NCBI RefSeq assembly: GCF_014472415.1 | Contig: NZ_JACSZV010000017.1 | Location: forward strand, 48,723 to 112,722 | Direction of reading: 5' to 3' | From: Pseudomonas sp. N40(2020) | GTDB taxonomy: Bacteria; Pseudomonadota; Gammaproteobacteria; Pseudomonadales; Pseudomonadaceae | DNA length: 64,000 nucleotides | Shown: positions 52,217-62,630 of the stretch, piece by piece | Position numbering within the stretch: the first letter of the stretch is position 1 | How the letters are laid out: each line of letters opens with the position of its first letter | Made by a program: the position numbers and the translations under genes | Notes under the pieces: generated by a model | What the model was told of the DNA's origin: nothing | Seen by the model: only the letters and a program-made list of their open reading frames with translations | The model's database searches: none

Positions 52217-53323
52217 TCACTCTTTGTGCGGCGCGGGTTGCTGCTGGGTAAGGCAGTGAATATTGCCGCCACCCAGTAACAGTTCGCGGCCCGGCACCAT
52301 CACCACTTCGTGTTGCGGGAACAGGTTCTGCAGGATTTCCCGAGCCGGGGCGTCCATCGGATCGTCGAAGCTCGGTGCGATGATGCCGCCGTTGACGATC
52401 AGGAAATTCACGTAGGAACCGGCCAGACGCACGCTCGGATTGCGCTCCTGAGTGCCATCCACCGGATCGACCCCGGCGCACTCTTCTTCGGTCGCGAACA
52501 ACGGCCCCGGAATCGGCATTTTGTGCACCGTGAACGGGCGCCCCTTGGCGTCGATGCTGCTTTCCAGCACCTTCATCGCGGCCTGACAGCGCGGGTAGTT
52601 CGGATCCTGTGGATCATCGGTCCACGCCAACAGAACTTCGCCCGGACGCACGTAGCAGCAGAAGTTATCCACATGGCCATCGGTTTCGTCGTTGAACAAA
52701 CCGTCCGGCAGCCAGATGATTTTATCCACAGCCAGATTGGCGCTCAGCACTGCTTCGATTTCTTCGCGACTCAGGTGCGGGTTGCGATTGCGGTTGAGCA
52801 GGCATTCTTCAGTGGTGATCAGCGTGCCTTCGCCGTCGACGTGAATCGAACCACCCTCCAGCACAAAACCTTCGGTGCGATAACGCGGGCTGCGCTCGAT
52901 CTCGAGGATCTTGCCGCCGACCTGCGAATCGCGGTTCCACGGCGAGTACAAGCCGCCGTCAAAGCCGCCCCAGGCATTGAAGTCCCAGTTCACACCGCGC
53001 ACTTCGCCGCTGTTATTGATAACGAAGGTCGGACCGCTGTCGCGAACCCAGGCGTCATCGCTGGACATCTCGACCACGCGGATATTCGACACGTCGAGAC
53101 GGGCGCGGGCGTTTTCGTATTGGCCGGCGGACACCGCAACGGTCACCGGTTCAAAACGGGCGATGGCCTTGGCCACCGCCGCGTGGGCTGCTTGTGCAGG
53201 TTTGCCGCCCAGGCGCCAGTTGTCCGGGCGCTCGGGCCAGATCATCCAGGTTTGCGTTTGGGGTGCCCACTCGGCCGGCATGTGGAAGCCGTCGGCGCGC
53301 GGGGTGCTTTTCAATGTGGTCAT
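52217..53323 (-). CDS. aguA: Agmatine deiminase
   Basis: Hydrolyses agmatine to N-carbamoylputrescine and ammonia in the arginine decarboxylase route to putrescine. A 368-residue pentein-fold enzyme; catalytic C357 is in [10 protein letters not shown], the His/Asp/Glu partners are in the [15 protein letters not shown] and [12 protein letters not shown] segments. ATG 53323 gives the standard length; the frame upstream to 53404 would run into aguB. It lies five bases after aguB, so they form one operon. Confidence 0.96.
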   Translation of the reverse strand: MTTLKSTPRADGFHMPAEWAPQTQTWMIWPERPDNWRLGGKPAQAAHAAVAKAIARFEPVTVAVSAGQYENARARLDVSNIRVVEMSSDDAWVRDSGPTFVINNSGEVRGVNWDFNAWGGFDGGLYSPWNRDSQVGGKILEIERSPRYRTEGFVLEGGSIHVDGEGTLITTEECLLNRNRNPHLSREEIEAVLSANLAVDKIIWLPDGLFNDETDGHVDNFCCYVRPGEVLLAWTDDPQDPNYPRCQAAMKVLESSIDAKGRPFTVHKMPIPGPLFATEEECAGVDPVDGTQERNPSVRLAGSYVNFLIVNGGIIAPSFDDPMDAPAREILQNLFPQHEVVMVPGRELLLGGGNIHCLTQQQPAPHKE

Positions 53324-53328
53324 CGGGA

Positions 53329-54207
53329 TCAGGACTCCAGGGAACCGTCGAGGGTTTTCAACGCGCCGTACAGATTCGGCCGGCGGTCGCGGAATGAACC
53401 CCACGCGCTGCGAATATGTTCCAGCTCGTCGAGGTTGAAAGTGTGCACAAGAATACCTTCTTCGGTTTTATTCAGCTCCTGCACTTTTTCGCCGAACTGG
53501 TTGGCGATGAACGATGAGCCGTAGAACGTGATGTCGTAGCCGTCCTGTTCTTCGTTACCGATGCGGTTGCTGGCGATCAGCGGCATCAGGTTGGCGCCGG
53601 CATGGCCCTGCTGCACGCGCTGCCAGTGATCGCGGGACGAAATGCTCTTGTCGTGCGGCTCGCTGCCGATGGCGGTCGGGTAGAACAGGATTTCCGCACC
53701 TTGCAGCGCCATCGCCCGCGCCGCTTCCGGGAACCACTGATCCCAGCAGATGCCCACGCCGATTTTTGCGTAACGGGTATTCCAGACCTTGAAGCCGGTA
53801 TCGCCCGGGTTGAAGTAATACTTTTCGTGGTAACCCGGGCCATCCGGGATGTGGCTTTTACGATAAATCCCGAGGTTGCTGCCGTCGGCATCGATGATCG
53901 CGATGCTGTTGAAACGCGCACGACCGGCCAGCTGGTAGAAGCTGATCGGCAGCACCACTTGCAGCTCTTTGGCGATTTTCTGGAAATGTTTGATCGCGAC
54001 GTTTTCTTCCACCGTAGTGGCCAGTTGCAGATAGTCCGGGTTCGGCTTCTGGCAAAAGTACGGCGCTTCGAACAGCTCCTGGATCAGGATGATCTGCGCG
54101 CCTTTTGCGGCAGCTTCGCGCACCAGTCTTTCAGCGGTTTCGAGGTTGGCTTCCAGATCCCACGAACAGGCCATCTGCGTGGCGGCGACGGTAACGATAC
54201 GGCTCAT
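53329..54207 (-). CDS. aguB: N-carbamoylputrescine amidase
   Basis: A nitrilase-superfamily amidase that converts N-carbamoylputrescine to putrescine, CO2 and ammonia. The catalytic triad is E44 (LIQELFE), K117 (YRKSHIPDG) and C154 ([10 protein letters not shown]). 292 residues, the normal size. It is transcribed first, just ahead of aguA; the pair complete the agmatine pathway. Confidence 0.96.
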   Translation of the reverse strand: MSRIVTVAATQMACSWDLEANLETAERLVREAAAKGAQIILIQELFEAPYFCQKPNPDYLQLATTVEENVAIKHFQKIAKELQVVLPISFYQLAGRARFNSIAIIDADGSNLGIYRKSHIPDGPGYHEKYYFNPGDTGFKVWNTRYAKIGVGICWDQWFPEAARAMALQGAEILFYPTAIGSEPHDKSISSRDHWQRVQQGHAGANLMPLIASNRIGNEEQDGYDITFYGSSFIANQFGEKVQELNKTEEGILVHTFNLDELEHIRSAWGSFRDRRPNLYGALKTLDGSLES

Positions 54208-54420
54208 GAATCATCTCCGGGCAAGTGCTTTGACGGTCGAGGATTCGACCGAAGAGAAAAAACGCGCGCACCGGACAAAAAATCGCCATGCCGGAGCAAT
54301 GGCGACTTTATAGCCGATAAATATCGGCTTTAGAAGCTATCTACCAACCTTTCATCGAAAAATAATCACAAATAGCCGATATAAATCTGCTTTGTGTAGG
54401 AGCGGTTGGGAATCCGTGGC

Positions 54421-57333
54421 TTACAGGCCTTCGGTAAGCACCCGATCCAGCATGTCGACAAAGAAATCCACACTGCGCCGCGAGGTCACCATCGGCGGTT
54501 TGATCTTGAGGATGTTCAGGTCATCGCCGGTCGGTTGCATGAAAATCCCCAGCTCGCGCAGGCGATCGCACAGCGATGTGGTTTCTTCTGTCGCCGGTTC
54601 CAGTGTGTCGCGATTACGGATCAGCTCAACCCCCAGATAAAAACCGGAGCCGTGCACCGCGCCCACCAGCGGATGTTTATCGATCAACGCTTCGAGCCGC
54701 GCCTTGAAGTGGCCGCCGACCACTTGGGCGTTCTCCCAGAGTTTTTCTTCTTCCATCACATCCAGCACGGCCATGCCGATCTGGCAGCTCACAGGACTGC
54801 CGCCGGCTGACGAGAAGAAGTAACCCTCAGCCTCCAGCGCTTCGGCGATTTCCCGGCGAGTAATGACCGCACCGAGTGGCTGGCCGTTGCCCATGCCTTT
54901 GGCCATGACAATGATGTCCGGCACCACACCTTGTTCTTCGAAACCCCAGAAGAAATGGCCCATGCGCCCGTAACCGACCTGCACTTCATCGGCGATGCAC
55001 ACACCGCCCTGCGCGCGGACCAACGCATACACCTGCTTCAAGTAACCGGGTGGCAGCGAGATGCCGCCGGCATTGCCATACACCGGCTCGCAGATAAACC
55101 CGGCCAGTTGACGCTTCTGCTCAGCGATTTTCGCCAGATGATGCTCGACGCTGCGCACATAGTCCGGCGCCGAATCGAGGCCACGGAATTCGCCACGATA
55201 AATGTTCGGCGCGATCACCGGATGCACCCAGTCCGGACGGCTTTCAAGGGCTTTCGGGTTGTCGGCAATCGAGGTCGACACCGCATCGGCACCGATCGTC
55301 CAACCGTGATAAGCCTCCAACACGCTGACCATGTCGCGACCGCCGCTGTAGGCCCACGCCAGACGGATCGCCAGGTCATTGGCCTCGCTGCCGCTGTTGA
55401 CCAGAAACACCCGATCCATGCCTTCCGGCGCCAGCTTGAGCAAGCGCTCGGAGAACTCGGCCACCGCCGCATAGTTGAAGCGTGAGTTAGTGTTGAGCAG
55501 CGACCACTGCCGGGCAGCGACCGCCGCCATGCGCGGATGACCGTGACCGAGCACCGCCACGTTGTTGAGCATGTCGAGGTAGGAACGGCCCTGCATGTCG
55601 ATCAGGTGATTGCGCCAGCCGCGCTCAATGCGCGGCGGATCCACGTAATAGTGTTTTTGCGTGCGGGCAAAACTGGCGTCGCGGCGCTCAAGCAAGGTCT
55701 TCGCATCCAGCTCCTGCTCGGCATCGCAGGCCAATCCAAGCAAAGCTGCCGGTGACGGACACAGCGCCTGCCAGGCGGCCGCACGGGACGGCGTGCAGAA
55801 CAGCGGCGCATCCCATTGCGCACCGCGACTCAGTTGTACAATCAACGGCCCGCTGACCGAACCCAGCACCTGACCTTTGACCAGCGCCGCCCCGCTTTGC
55901 AGCGATGGTGTCACGCCCCACAAACGTACGCTGAGCTGTGGGCCGTCCAGTTGCAGCGCACCCTCTGGGCGCTGATGAACCACACCGGCAAACGGCGATT
56001 CCACAGGCGTGCCATTGGGCACGCGTAATTCAACGTGCAGCGGGAAGGTGTCCGGCTCAGCGGCACTGTCCGGTTGAGTACGCGACAAACGGTATTGGCC
56101 ATAACGACTCGCCGCCAGACCATGCGCGGCAGCCGCTTCATTCAGCAATCGCTGGTCGATGCCCTCCTGCTCCCAGTTGCCGGCCTCGAAATGCGGACTG
56201 AGAACGCCAAGGTCGATCAGAGCAAATTCACGCCCGACCAGACTTGGCAGCAACGGCGCAAAGTCTTCGCCGTTGATCGCCGCCAAGGGTTGCCCGACCG
56301 CGCTGAGAATCGCCGCCTCCATCAACGCCAGCGGCACGGATGTCGCGACGCGGAAGATTTCCCACTCGTGGGTGAGGTTGTCGCGGCTGTAGGTATTGGA
56401 AGGGTCGATACTGACCTGCTGCTCGCCACTGAGCACCAGCACCGCCGCCCGGGCGACGATCAGTGGCCACAGGGCTTGCCGTTCTTCGTGTTGCAGCGGA
56501 TTGACGGCGTGATAAGCCTGAACCGCCGGCAGAATCACAAACGGATCGCCGTCGGCGTGATGCAGCAATGCGGCGCATGTCACCGACAGATCGGTAATGC
56601 GCCAGGTGCGGATCAGGTCGCCGAAATCGATCACACCCTGCAATTGCCAATGGCGCTGTGCGTCGCGCTGCCAGACGGCGTTGTCGTCAGTGATGTCCAT
56701 GTGAATCGCCTGCACCGGCAGTTTGTCCACCAGTGGCTGCAAGCGGCGCTCGGCCTGCTCGGCGGCGTCGGCGATCAATGCGCGCTGCTGGTCGTCCTTG
56801 ATCACTGGCAGCAAATGACTGATCAGTGCGCTGGCATGGCGCGCGTCCCATTGCAATGTGCGCTCAAGGCCCGGGTGGTCGAATCCGGCCAGTGCCAGGT
56901 CCATCTCACCGCAGAGCCGGCCAAACCCGGCCACCACGTCATGGCCCAAGTGATCGAGATGGGTCAGCGGCTGACCTTCGATGTAATCGAGTAGCCGCAC
57001 ATGTACCGGCTCGCCATCGACTTGCAGCGTCAGCAGGTCCTGACCGTTATTGGCGGCAATCACCCGCGGCACATTTACTGTGCAGTGTTCGGCCAGATAC
57101 TTTAGGCCGGCATGCTGGGCTTGCAACTCGACAAGGGCGTAATCGCCACGGCAGATTTTCAGCACAAACCGCCCGCGCTCACTGTCTACGCGATAGTTAA
57201 GATCTTGCTGACTGCCGAGGGCCTGTAACGTGCCGCCGAGCCCGTAATGTTCGGCGAGCCATTGCAAGGCCTGCGCCTCTGAAACCTGCGGGCTGGGCAA
57301 ACTGGCGCGATGAATCAACGTGGCGAGCGGCAT
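54421..57333 (-). CDS. APH-type kinase / class III aminotransferase fusion
   Basis: A 970-residue three-part protein. About 35-320 is a phosphotransferase of the APH/choline kinase type (RFVLKICRGDYALVELQAQ in part, then IHMDITDDNAVW as the catalytic loop and VIDFGD as the metal site). About 430-530 is an M23/lipoyl-like beta domain (VESPFAGVVHQ, GAALVKGQVLGSVSG). About 560-960 is a class III PLP aminotransferase with K812 in MAKGMGNGQPLG and DEVQVGYGRMG. By analogy with hydroxylysine kinase plus phosphohydroxylysine phospho-lyase, it may phosphorylate an amino alcohol and then eliminate phosphate. The substrate is unknown. It lies behind aguBA on the same strand, 213 bases away. Confidence 0.85.
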   Translation of the reverse strand: MPLATLIHRASLPSPQVSEAQALQWLAEHYGLGGTLQALGSQQDLNYRVDSERGRFVLKICRGDYALVELQAQHAGLKYLAEHCTVNVPRVIAANNGQDLLTLQVDGEPVHVRLLDYIEGQPLTHLDHLGHDVVAGFGRLCGEMDLALAGFDHPGLERTLQWDARHASALISHLLPVIKDDQQRALIADAAEQAERRLQPLVDKLPVQAIHMDITDDNAVWQRDAQRHWQLQGVIDFGDLIRTWRITDLSVTCAALLHHADGDPFVILPAVQAYHAVNPLQHEERQALWPLIVARAAVLVLSGEQQVSIDPSNTYSRDNLTHEWEIFRVATSVPLALMEAAILSAVGQPLAAINGEDFAPLLPSLVGREFALIDLGVLSPHFEAGNWEQEGIDQRLLNEAAAAHGLAASRYGQYRLSRTQPDSAAEPDTFPLHVELRVPNGTPVESPFAGVVHQRPEGALQLDGPQLSVRLWGVTPSLQSGAALVKGQVLGSVSGPLIVQLSRGAQWDAPLFCTPSRAAAWQALCPSPAALLGLACDAEQELDAKTLLERRDASFARTQKHYYVDPPRIERGWRNHLIDMQGRSYLDMLNNVAVLGHGHPRMAAVAARQWSLLNTNSRFNYAAVAEFSERLLKLAPEGMDRVFLVNSGSEANDLAIRLAWAYSGGRDMVSVLEAYHGWTIGADAVSTSIADNPKALESRPDWVHPVIAPNIYRGEFRGLDSAPDYVRSVEHHLAKIAEQKRQLAGFICEPVYGNAGGISLPPGYLKQVYALVRAQGGVCIADEVQVGYGRMGHFFWGFEEQGVVPDIIVMAKGMGNGQPLGAVITRREIAEALEAEGYFFSSAGGSPVSCQIGMAVLDVMEEEKLWENAQVVGGHFKARLEALIDKHPLVGAVHGSGFYLGVELIRNRDTLEPATEETTSLCDRLRELGIFMQPTGDDLNILKIKPPMVTSRRSVDFFVDMLDRVLTEGL

Positions 57334-57480
57334 GAAACGACCCCTGAAATTTTATTAGGCGCTTATATCGCCACTGCTTCGGAGGATACGCAACCCCTGA
57401 TCGTGGTTATTCGAGCGCTCGCATCCGCCGGCACTTTGCGCAAGAATGTCGACCATTCACACCTGCCTATGGAAATCCCA

Positions 57481-58026
57481 ATGAATGTAATCACCACCGA
57501 TTTGCCCGGTGTTCTGATCATCGAACCCAAGGTGTTCGGTGACGAGCGCGGTTTCTTCTACGAGAGTTTCAACGCCAAGGCGTTCCAGGACGCGACCGGC
57601 CTGGACACCCAATTCGTTCAGGACAACCATTCGCGCTCGCAAAAAGGCGTGCTGCGTGGCCTGCATTATCAGTTGGAAAACACCCAGGGCAAACTGGTGC
57701 GCGTCACGGTCGGTGAAGTGCTTGATGTGGCCGTGGACATTCGCCGCAGCTCGCCGCACTTCGGTAAGTCGGTGGCGGTGCGCCTGTCGGCTGAAAACCA
57801 TCGTCAGCTGTGGGTACCGGAAGGTTTCGCCCATGGCTTCGTAGTGCTGAGCGAGTTCGCCGAGTTCCTCTACAAGACCACCAACTACTACGACCCATCG
57901 TCCGAGCGCAGCATTCGCTGGGACGACCCTGCTCTGGGTATCGACTGGCAGTTGGACGAAGCGCCGAAACTCTCGGCGAAGGATCAAGCTGCAGCGTTGC
58001 TCAAGGACGCTGACGTCTTTTCCTGA
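57481..58026 (+). CDS. rfbC: dTDP-4-dehydrorhamnose 3,5-epimerase
   Basis: Epimerises C3 and C5 of dTDP-4-keto-6-deoxyglucose for dTDP-L-rhamnose synthesis. A 181-residue cupin with the catalytic His in VLRGLHYQ and Tyr in EFLYKTTNYY; GDERGFFYESF is the typical start. ATG 57481 is chosen; the frame back to 57310 runs antisense into the kinase/aminotransferase gene. The other rml genes are not adjacent, so it is a solitary copy. Confidence 0.95.
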   Translation: MNVITTDLPGVLIIEPKVFGDERGFFYESFNAKAFQDATGLDTQFVQDNHSRSQKGVLRGLHYQLENTQGKLVRVTVGEVLDVAVDIRRSSPHFGKSVAVRLSAENHRQLWVPEGFAHGFVVLSEFAEFLYKTTNYYDPSSERSIRWDDPALGIDWQLDEAPKLSAKDQAAALLKDADVFS

Positions 58027-58068
58027 GGCCGGGCATAATGCGCCTGTTCCCTCAGGCGCATCCGGCTC

Positions 58069-59877
58069 ATGAAACCATCCCTTCCCCGCAGACCCCGCTG
58101 GCGCAGCCTCGCCCTTCTGGCCCTGTGTCTGGCGCCTTTACTGTGGCCGTTGGAGCATCTGGCCGAGCGCTATTACCGCAGCGAACTGGCCGGACAGAAT
58201 CGCCAGACCCTCGACCTCTACGTCGCCAACCTGCTGGGCACCCTGCACCGCTATGAAGTGTTGCCGCAGATCCTCGGCGACCTGCCGGCCCTGCGTACCG
58301 TGCTTGGAGCGCCAGACGATGGTGTTACCCAAGGTAATGCCAACCGTCTGCTGAAAAACATCGCCGCACAGACTGGCGCCGAAGTCATGTACCTGATGGA
58401 CACTACCGGGAAAACACTCGCGGCGTCGAACTGGGACAAACACGATAGCTTCGTGGGCCGCAATTTCTCCTTCCGCCCGTATTTCAGCGAAGCCATGGCC
58501 GGGCGTCTCGGGCGCTTTTTCGGTCTTGGAACGACATCGGCCAAGCGCGGCTACTTCTTCGCCGCTGCGGTGCGTAATGGTGAAAAGATCACTGGCGTGC
58601 TGGTGATCAAAGTCGATCTCGACCACACCGAAAGTCTCTGGGGCAAAACCCCGGAACAACTGCTGGTGACCGACCATAACGGTGTGGTCATCCTCACCTC
58701 GCGTCCTGAATGGCGCTTCCGCTCGACCCGCGTCTTGAGCGATACCGAGCGCGCAGCGATCACCGCAATCCAGCCCTACCCGACCCGTGAACCGCGTCCG
58801 CTGAACCTCAGCCCCGATGCCTGGCTGACACAAACCCACGACATCGCCGAAACCGGCTGGAGCGTCAGCATTCTTGCGCCGCGCACGCTGATCGACCGCC
58901 CGGTGCGTACGGTGGTCGCCATCGGTGGCGCCACGCTATTGGTTATGATGCTGCTTCTCGGCCTGATGATGCAGCGCCGTCGCCACTATCTGGAGCGCAT
59001 CGCGTTTGAAGCCAAGGCCCGTCGTGAACTGGAAGGTCGCGTCGCCGAACGCACCAGCGACCTCGAAGGCCTCAACCGCCGCTTGAAACAGGAAGTGCTG
59101 GAGCGCGAACAGGCGCAACAAGAACTGGTTCGTGCTCAGGATGATCTGGTACAGGCCGGCAAGTTGTCAGCGTTGGGAACCATGTCTGCAAGCATCAGCC
59201 ACGAACTCAATCAGCCGCTGGCGGCGATCCGCAGCTACGCGGAGAACGCTGAAGTGCTTCTCGACCATGAGCGTACTGACGACGCGCGCGGCAACCTCAA
59301 ACTGATCAGCGAACTGACCGGGCGCATGGCGTCGATCATCGCCCACCTGCGTGCGTTCGCCCGCCGCGATCGCCACGCCCCGGAAAGCGTCGCCCTGCAA
59401 CCGGCGCTGGACGATGCTCTGGCCTTGCTGGCCAAGCGTCGGCGCAGCATGGAAGTCGAGCTGATCCGCGACCTGCCCGCCGCCACCCTGTGGGTCGAAG
59501 CCGGGGAAACCCGCCTGCGCCAGGTACTCGGCAATCTGCTGGCCAACGCCCTCGACGCCCTCACCGAAAAGGGCCCGCCGCGCAAATTGTGGCTGAGTGC
59601 CGAATCCACTGCCGAAGGCGTCAATCTGTACATTCGCGACAACGGCCCGGGGTTCTGTATGGAAGCCCTCGGTCGCGCCAGCGAGCCCTTCTACACCACC
59701 AAGACCCGTACTCAAGGCCTTGGTCTGGGTTTGGCGATCTGTGAAACCCTGATGCGCGCCTTCGGTGGTGAACTGTCGTTCTCCAACCACAAACAAGGTG
59801 GCGCCTTGATCACCCTGCGGCTGCGCGCCGGCGCGCCCGGGGTCAGCCTGCAACCGTCCGAGGATCGAAGTGCATGA
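58069..59877 (+). CDS. dctB: C4-dicarboxylate sensor histidine kinase DctB
   Basis: A 602-residue inner-membrane kinase. The first membrane helix is at about 12-28, a periplasmic double-PAS (Cache) sensor covers about 40-280, and the second helix lies at about 284-304. A coiled coil (about 320-365) leads to the HisKA domain with H378 in SISHELNQPL, followed by an HATPase with DNGPGF and GLGLGLAI. This is the DctB architecture that senses succinate, malate or fumarate. The stop overlaps the dctD start (ATGA). Confidence 0.95.
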   Translation: MKPSLPRRPRWRSLALLALCLAPLLWPLEHLAERYYRSELAGQNRQTLDLYVANLLGTLHRYEVLPQILGDLPALRTVLGAPDDGVTQGNANRLLKNIAAQTGAEVMYLMDTTGKTLAASNWDKHDSFVGRNFSFRPYFSEAMAGRLGRFFGLGTTSAKRGYFFAAAVRNGEKITGVLVIKVDLDHTESLWGKTPEQLLVTDHNGVVILTSRPEWRFRSTRVLSDTERAAITAIQPYPTREPRPLNLSPDAWLTQTHDIAETGWSVSILAPRTLIDRPVRTVVAIGGATLLVMMLLLGLMMQRRRHYLERIAFEAKARRELEGRVAERTSDLEGLNRRLKQEVLEREQAQQELVRAQDDLVQAGKLSALGTMSASISHELNQPLAAIRSYAENAEVLLDHERTDDARGNLKLISELTGRMASIIAHLRAFARRDRHAPESVALQPALDDALALLAKRRRSMEVELIRDLPAATLWVEAGETRLRQVLGNLLANALDALTEKGPPRKLWLSAESTAEGVNLYIRDNGPGFCMEALGRASEPFYTTKTRTQGLGLGLAICETLMRAFGGELSFSNHKQGGALITLRLRAGAPGVSLQPSEDRSA

Positions 59878-61259
59878 CCATCGACAATCGCATTCAGGTG
59901 GTGTTGATCGACGACGATCCGCACCTGCGTCAGGCCCTCGGCCAGACCCTGGATCTGGCCGGGCTGAAAATCCTCCCGCTGTCTGAAGCCAAAGGGCTGG
60001 CCGGACAACTGGAGCGCGACTGGCCGGGTGTGGTGGTCAGCGACATCCGCATGCCGGGCATGGACGGTCTCGAATTGCTGAGCGAGTTGCACGCCCAGGA
60101 TCCCGAGCTGCCAGTGCTGCTGATCACCGGCCACGGCGATGTGCCGCTGGCCGTGCAGGCGATGCGTGCCGGGGCTTATGACTTCCTCGAAAAACCGTTC
60201 GCCAGCGATGCTCTGCTCGACAGCGTGCGCCGCGCCCTGGCCGTGCGCCGCCTGGTGCTGGACAACCGCAGTCTGCGTCTGGCCCTCAGCGATCGCAATG
60301 AACTGAGCGCGCGTCTGGTCGGCCACTCGACACCGATGTTGCGCCTGCGCGAGCAGATCGGCGCGTTGGCGGCGACCAAGGCTGACGTGCTGATACTTGG
60401 CGAAACCGGGGCTGGCAAAGAAGTCGTCGCTCGGGCATTGCATGATCTATCGAGCCGCCGCAACGGCCCGTTCGTGGCGATCAATGCCGGGGCGCTGGCT
60501 GAATCAGTCGTGGAAAGTGAACTGTTCGGTCATGAGCCGGGCGCGTTCACTGGCGCGCAAAAACGCCGAATCGGCAAGTTCGAATTCGCCAATGGCGGTA
60601 CGTTGTTCCTCGATGAAATCGAAAGCATGAGCATGGACGTGCAGGTGAAGTTGCTGCGCATGCTGCAGGAGCGCGTCGTTGAACGTTTGGGCGGCAATCA
60701 GCTGATTCCGCTGGATATCCGCGTGATCGCCGCGACCAAGGAAGACCTGCGCCAGGCCGCTGATCAGGGCCGCTTCCGTGCCGACTTGTATTACCGTCTT
60801 AACGTCGCGCCATTACGCATTCCCCCGCTGCGAGAACGTGGCGAAGATGCGCTGGTGCTGTTCCAGCATTACGCCGATGAAGCCAGCGCCCGCCACGGCT
60901 TGCCGCCCCACGAACTGCAACCGGCACAACGCGCCCTGCTGCTGCGTCACACCTGGCCTGGCAACGTGCGCGAGTTGCAGAACGCGGCAGAACGTTTCGC
61001 CCTTGGCCTGGAACTGGCGCTGGATAACACCGGCACCGAAGGGGGTGGCGCGACCGTTGAAGTCATCGCCGGAGGCCTCAGCGAGCAAGTGGAAAACTTC
61101 GAGAAGTCGCTGATCGCCGCCGAACTGTCGCGCGCCCACAGCTCCGTGCGCAGCCTTGCCGAAGCGCTGGGCATTCCGCGCAAGACGCTGCACGACAAAC
61201 TGCGCAAGCACGGCTTGAGCTTTGCCGACAGCGGCGCCCACGGAGATGAAGCCGAATGA
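59874..61259 (+). CDS. dctD: Sigma54-dependent response regulator DctD
   Basis: A 461-residue NtrC-type activator of C4-dicarboxylate transport genes. The receiver domain has D57 as phosphoacceptor (VVVSDIRMP). The AAA+ domain has Walker A GETGAGKE, the sigma54-contact GAFTGA loop and Walker B GGTLFLDEIE. A Fis-type HTH closes the protein (SLAEALGIPRKTLHDKLRKHG in part). It overlaps dctB and the thioesterase gene by four bases each. The regulated transporter is not in this window. Confidence 0.96.
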   Translation: MTIDNRIQVVLIDDDPHLRQALGQTLDLAGLKILPLSEAKGLAGQLERDWPGVVVSDIRMPGMDGLELLSELHAQDPELPVLLITGHGDVPLAVQAMRAGAYDFLEKPFASDALLDSVRRALAVRRLVLDNRSLRLALSDRNELSARLVGHSTPMLRLREQIGALAATKADVLILGETGAGKEVVARALHDLSSRRNGPFVAINAGALAESVVESELFGHEPGAFTGAQKRRIGKFEFANGGTLFLDEIESMSMDVQVKLLRMLQERVVERLGGNQLIPLDIRVIAATKEDLRQAADQGRFRADLYYRLNVAPLRIPPLRERGEDALVLFQHYADEASARHGLPPHELQPAQRALLLRHTWPGNVRELQNAAERFALGLELALDNTGTEGGGATVEVIAGGLSEQVENFEKSLIAAELSRAHSSVRSLAEALGIPRKTLHDKLRKHGLSFADSGAHGDEAE

Positions 61260-61711
61260 ACCGCGACAGTCGCTATCTGGAATCGGTCCTGCATCACGAC
61301 ATTCCCCTGACTCAGGCGATGGGCCTCAAAGTGCTCGACTGGCAGGCGCAGCAGCTGAGTCTGCACTTGCCGCTGGATGCCAACGTCAACCACAAAAGCA
61401 CCATGTTCGGTGGCAGTCTCTACTGCGGGGCAGTGCTGGCCGGTTGGGGCTGGCTGCATTTGCGCCTGAAGGAAGAAGGGATCGAGGACGGGCACATCGT
61501 GATTCAGGAGGGGCAGATCAGTTATCCCCTGCCGGTGACGGGGGATGCCACAGCGATTTGCCCGGCGCCGGAGGCGGCGGTGTGGAAGAAGTTTCTGGCG
61601 ATGTATCAGCGTTATGGACGGGCGCGGTTGACGTTGAATACGCGGATCGTCAATTCCGGGAATGATGAGGACGCCGTGACGTTTAGCGGGCAGTACGTTT
61701 TGCATCGTTAA
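61256..61711 (+). CDS. YiiD C-terminal-type thioesterase (hotdog fold)
   Basis: A 151-residue single hotdog domain resembling the thioesterase half of YiiD. LDANVNHKSTMFGGSLYCGAV in part is the conserved helix-turn with the Asn/His/Lys segment, and LPVTGDATAI is the central strand region. It begins in the dctD stop codon (ATGA), so it is coexpressed with dctBD. The acyl-CoA substrate is not predictable. Confidence 0.85.
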   Translation: MNRDSRYLESVLHHDIPLTQAMGLKVLDWQAQQLSLHLPLDANVNHKSTMFGGSLYCGAVLAGWGWLHLRLKEEGIEDGHIVIQEGQISYPLPVTGDATAICPAPEAAVWKKFLAMYQRYGRARLTLNTRIVNSGNDEDAVTFSGQYVLHR

Positions 61712-61717
61712 AGCAAA

Positions 61718-61779
61718 GATTGCAGCCTGCGGCAGTTCCTACAGGCTTATCCATGTGGGAGCTGCCGCAGGCCGCGATC
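61718..61779. repeat. REP element pair
   Basis: An imperfect inverted repeat: GATTGCAGCCTGCGGCAGTTCCTAC (in 61718-61742) against its partner at 61755-61779, with four mismatches, followed by TTTTGATCTT. It lies between the convergent thioesterase and cysQ genes. The same sequence family ends the window at 63949. Confidence 0.75.
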
Positions 61780-61787
61780 TTTTGATC

Positions 61788-62630
61788 TTAACCGCGAGCG
61801 AGCTCCAACAACCTCGCTCGCCACGCTGCCTTCGCCGGCAGCGCCAAAAAGAACTCGTTCAGCAACGATTCCCGCGCCGGATAGCAGAACGCGTCACCAC
61901 GCAAATCCAGCACCTCACCGCCCGCACCTTCCAGCACACCCTGCGCCGCCGCCGTGTCCCACTGCGAAGTCGGTGCCAGGCGCGGATAACAATCCGCCGC
62001 ACCCTCGGCCAGCAGGCAGAACTTCAACGAACTGCCGATATTGGCCAATTGCAGCTCACCCAGACTGGCGCTGAGTCCTGCGAGCAAGCGCTCCTGCTCA
62101 GGACTGGAATGCCGACGACTGGCAACCACGGTGAACGCTTCGCCCGGCGCCGGTACGTCGCGCACCTGAATCGAAACCAGTGTGCCGCCCTTGTCACAGC
62201 GCCACGCGCCCAACCCGTTACCACCGACGTAATAACGACCGTTGGTCGGCATCGACACCACACCAAACACCACCCGGCCGTTTTCGATCAGGGCGATGTT
62301 GACGGTGAACTCTTCACTGCCACTGATGAACTCCTTGGTGCCATCCAGCGGATCCACCAGCCACCAGCGCTGCCAGCCGGCGCGCACGCTTTGCGGGATA
62401 TTGGCGTCCTCTTCGGACAGCACCGGAATGCTCGGATCCAGCGCCGTCAGACCCGCAACGATCAGGTGATGCGCGGCCAGGTCCGCAGCGGTCACCGGCG
62501 AGTCATCGGACTTGGCCGTGACTTCAACGCCTGCGCGCCAGAACGGCAAAATCGCTTCGCCTGCCTGCAATGCCAGCTCGATCACTGGCGCCATCAACGG
62601 GTGCGGGAAATTCATCAAACGCTCACTCAT
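61788..62630 (-). CDS. cysQ: 3'(2'),5'-bisphosphate nucleotidase CysQ
   Basis: Removes the 3'-phosphate from PAP/PAPS, clearing a by-product of sulfate assimilation. An inositol-monophosphatase fold with metal-site motifs ILPFWRAG, SDDSPVTAADLAAH, LSEEDA, VDPLDGTKEFI and WDTAAAQGVL. ATG 62630 (280 residues) overlaps the nudE stop by eight bases; in-frame ATGs at 62615 and 62642 are alternatives. The nudE-cysQ pair is conserved in pseudomonads. Confidence 0.94.
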   Translation of the reverse strand: MSERLMNFPHPLMAPVIELALQAGEAILPFWRAGVEVTAKSDDSPVTAADLAAHHLIVAGLTALDPSIPVLSEEDANIPQSVRAGWQRWWLVDPLDGTKEFISGSEEFTVNIALIENGRVVFGVVSMPTNGRYYVGGNGLGAWRCDKGGTLVSIQVRDVPAPGEAFTVVASRRHSSPEQERLLAGLSASLGELQLANIGSSLKFCLLAEGAADCYPRLAPTSQWDTAAAQGVLEGAGGEVLDLRGDAFCYPARESLLNEFFLALPAKAAWRARLLELARG

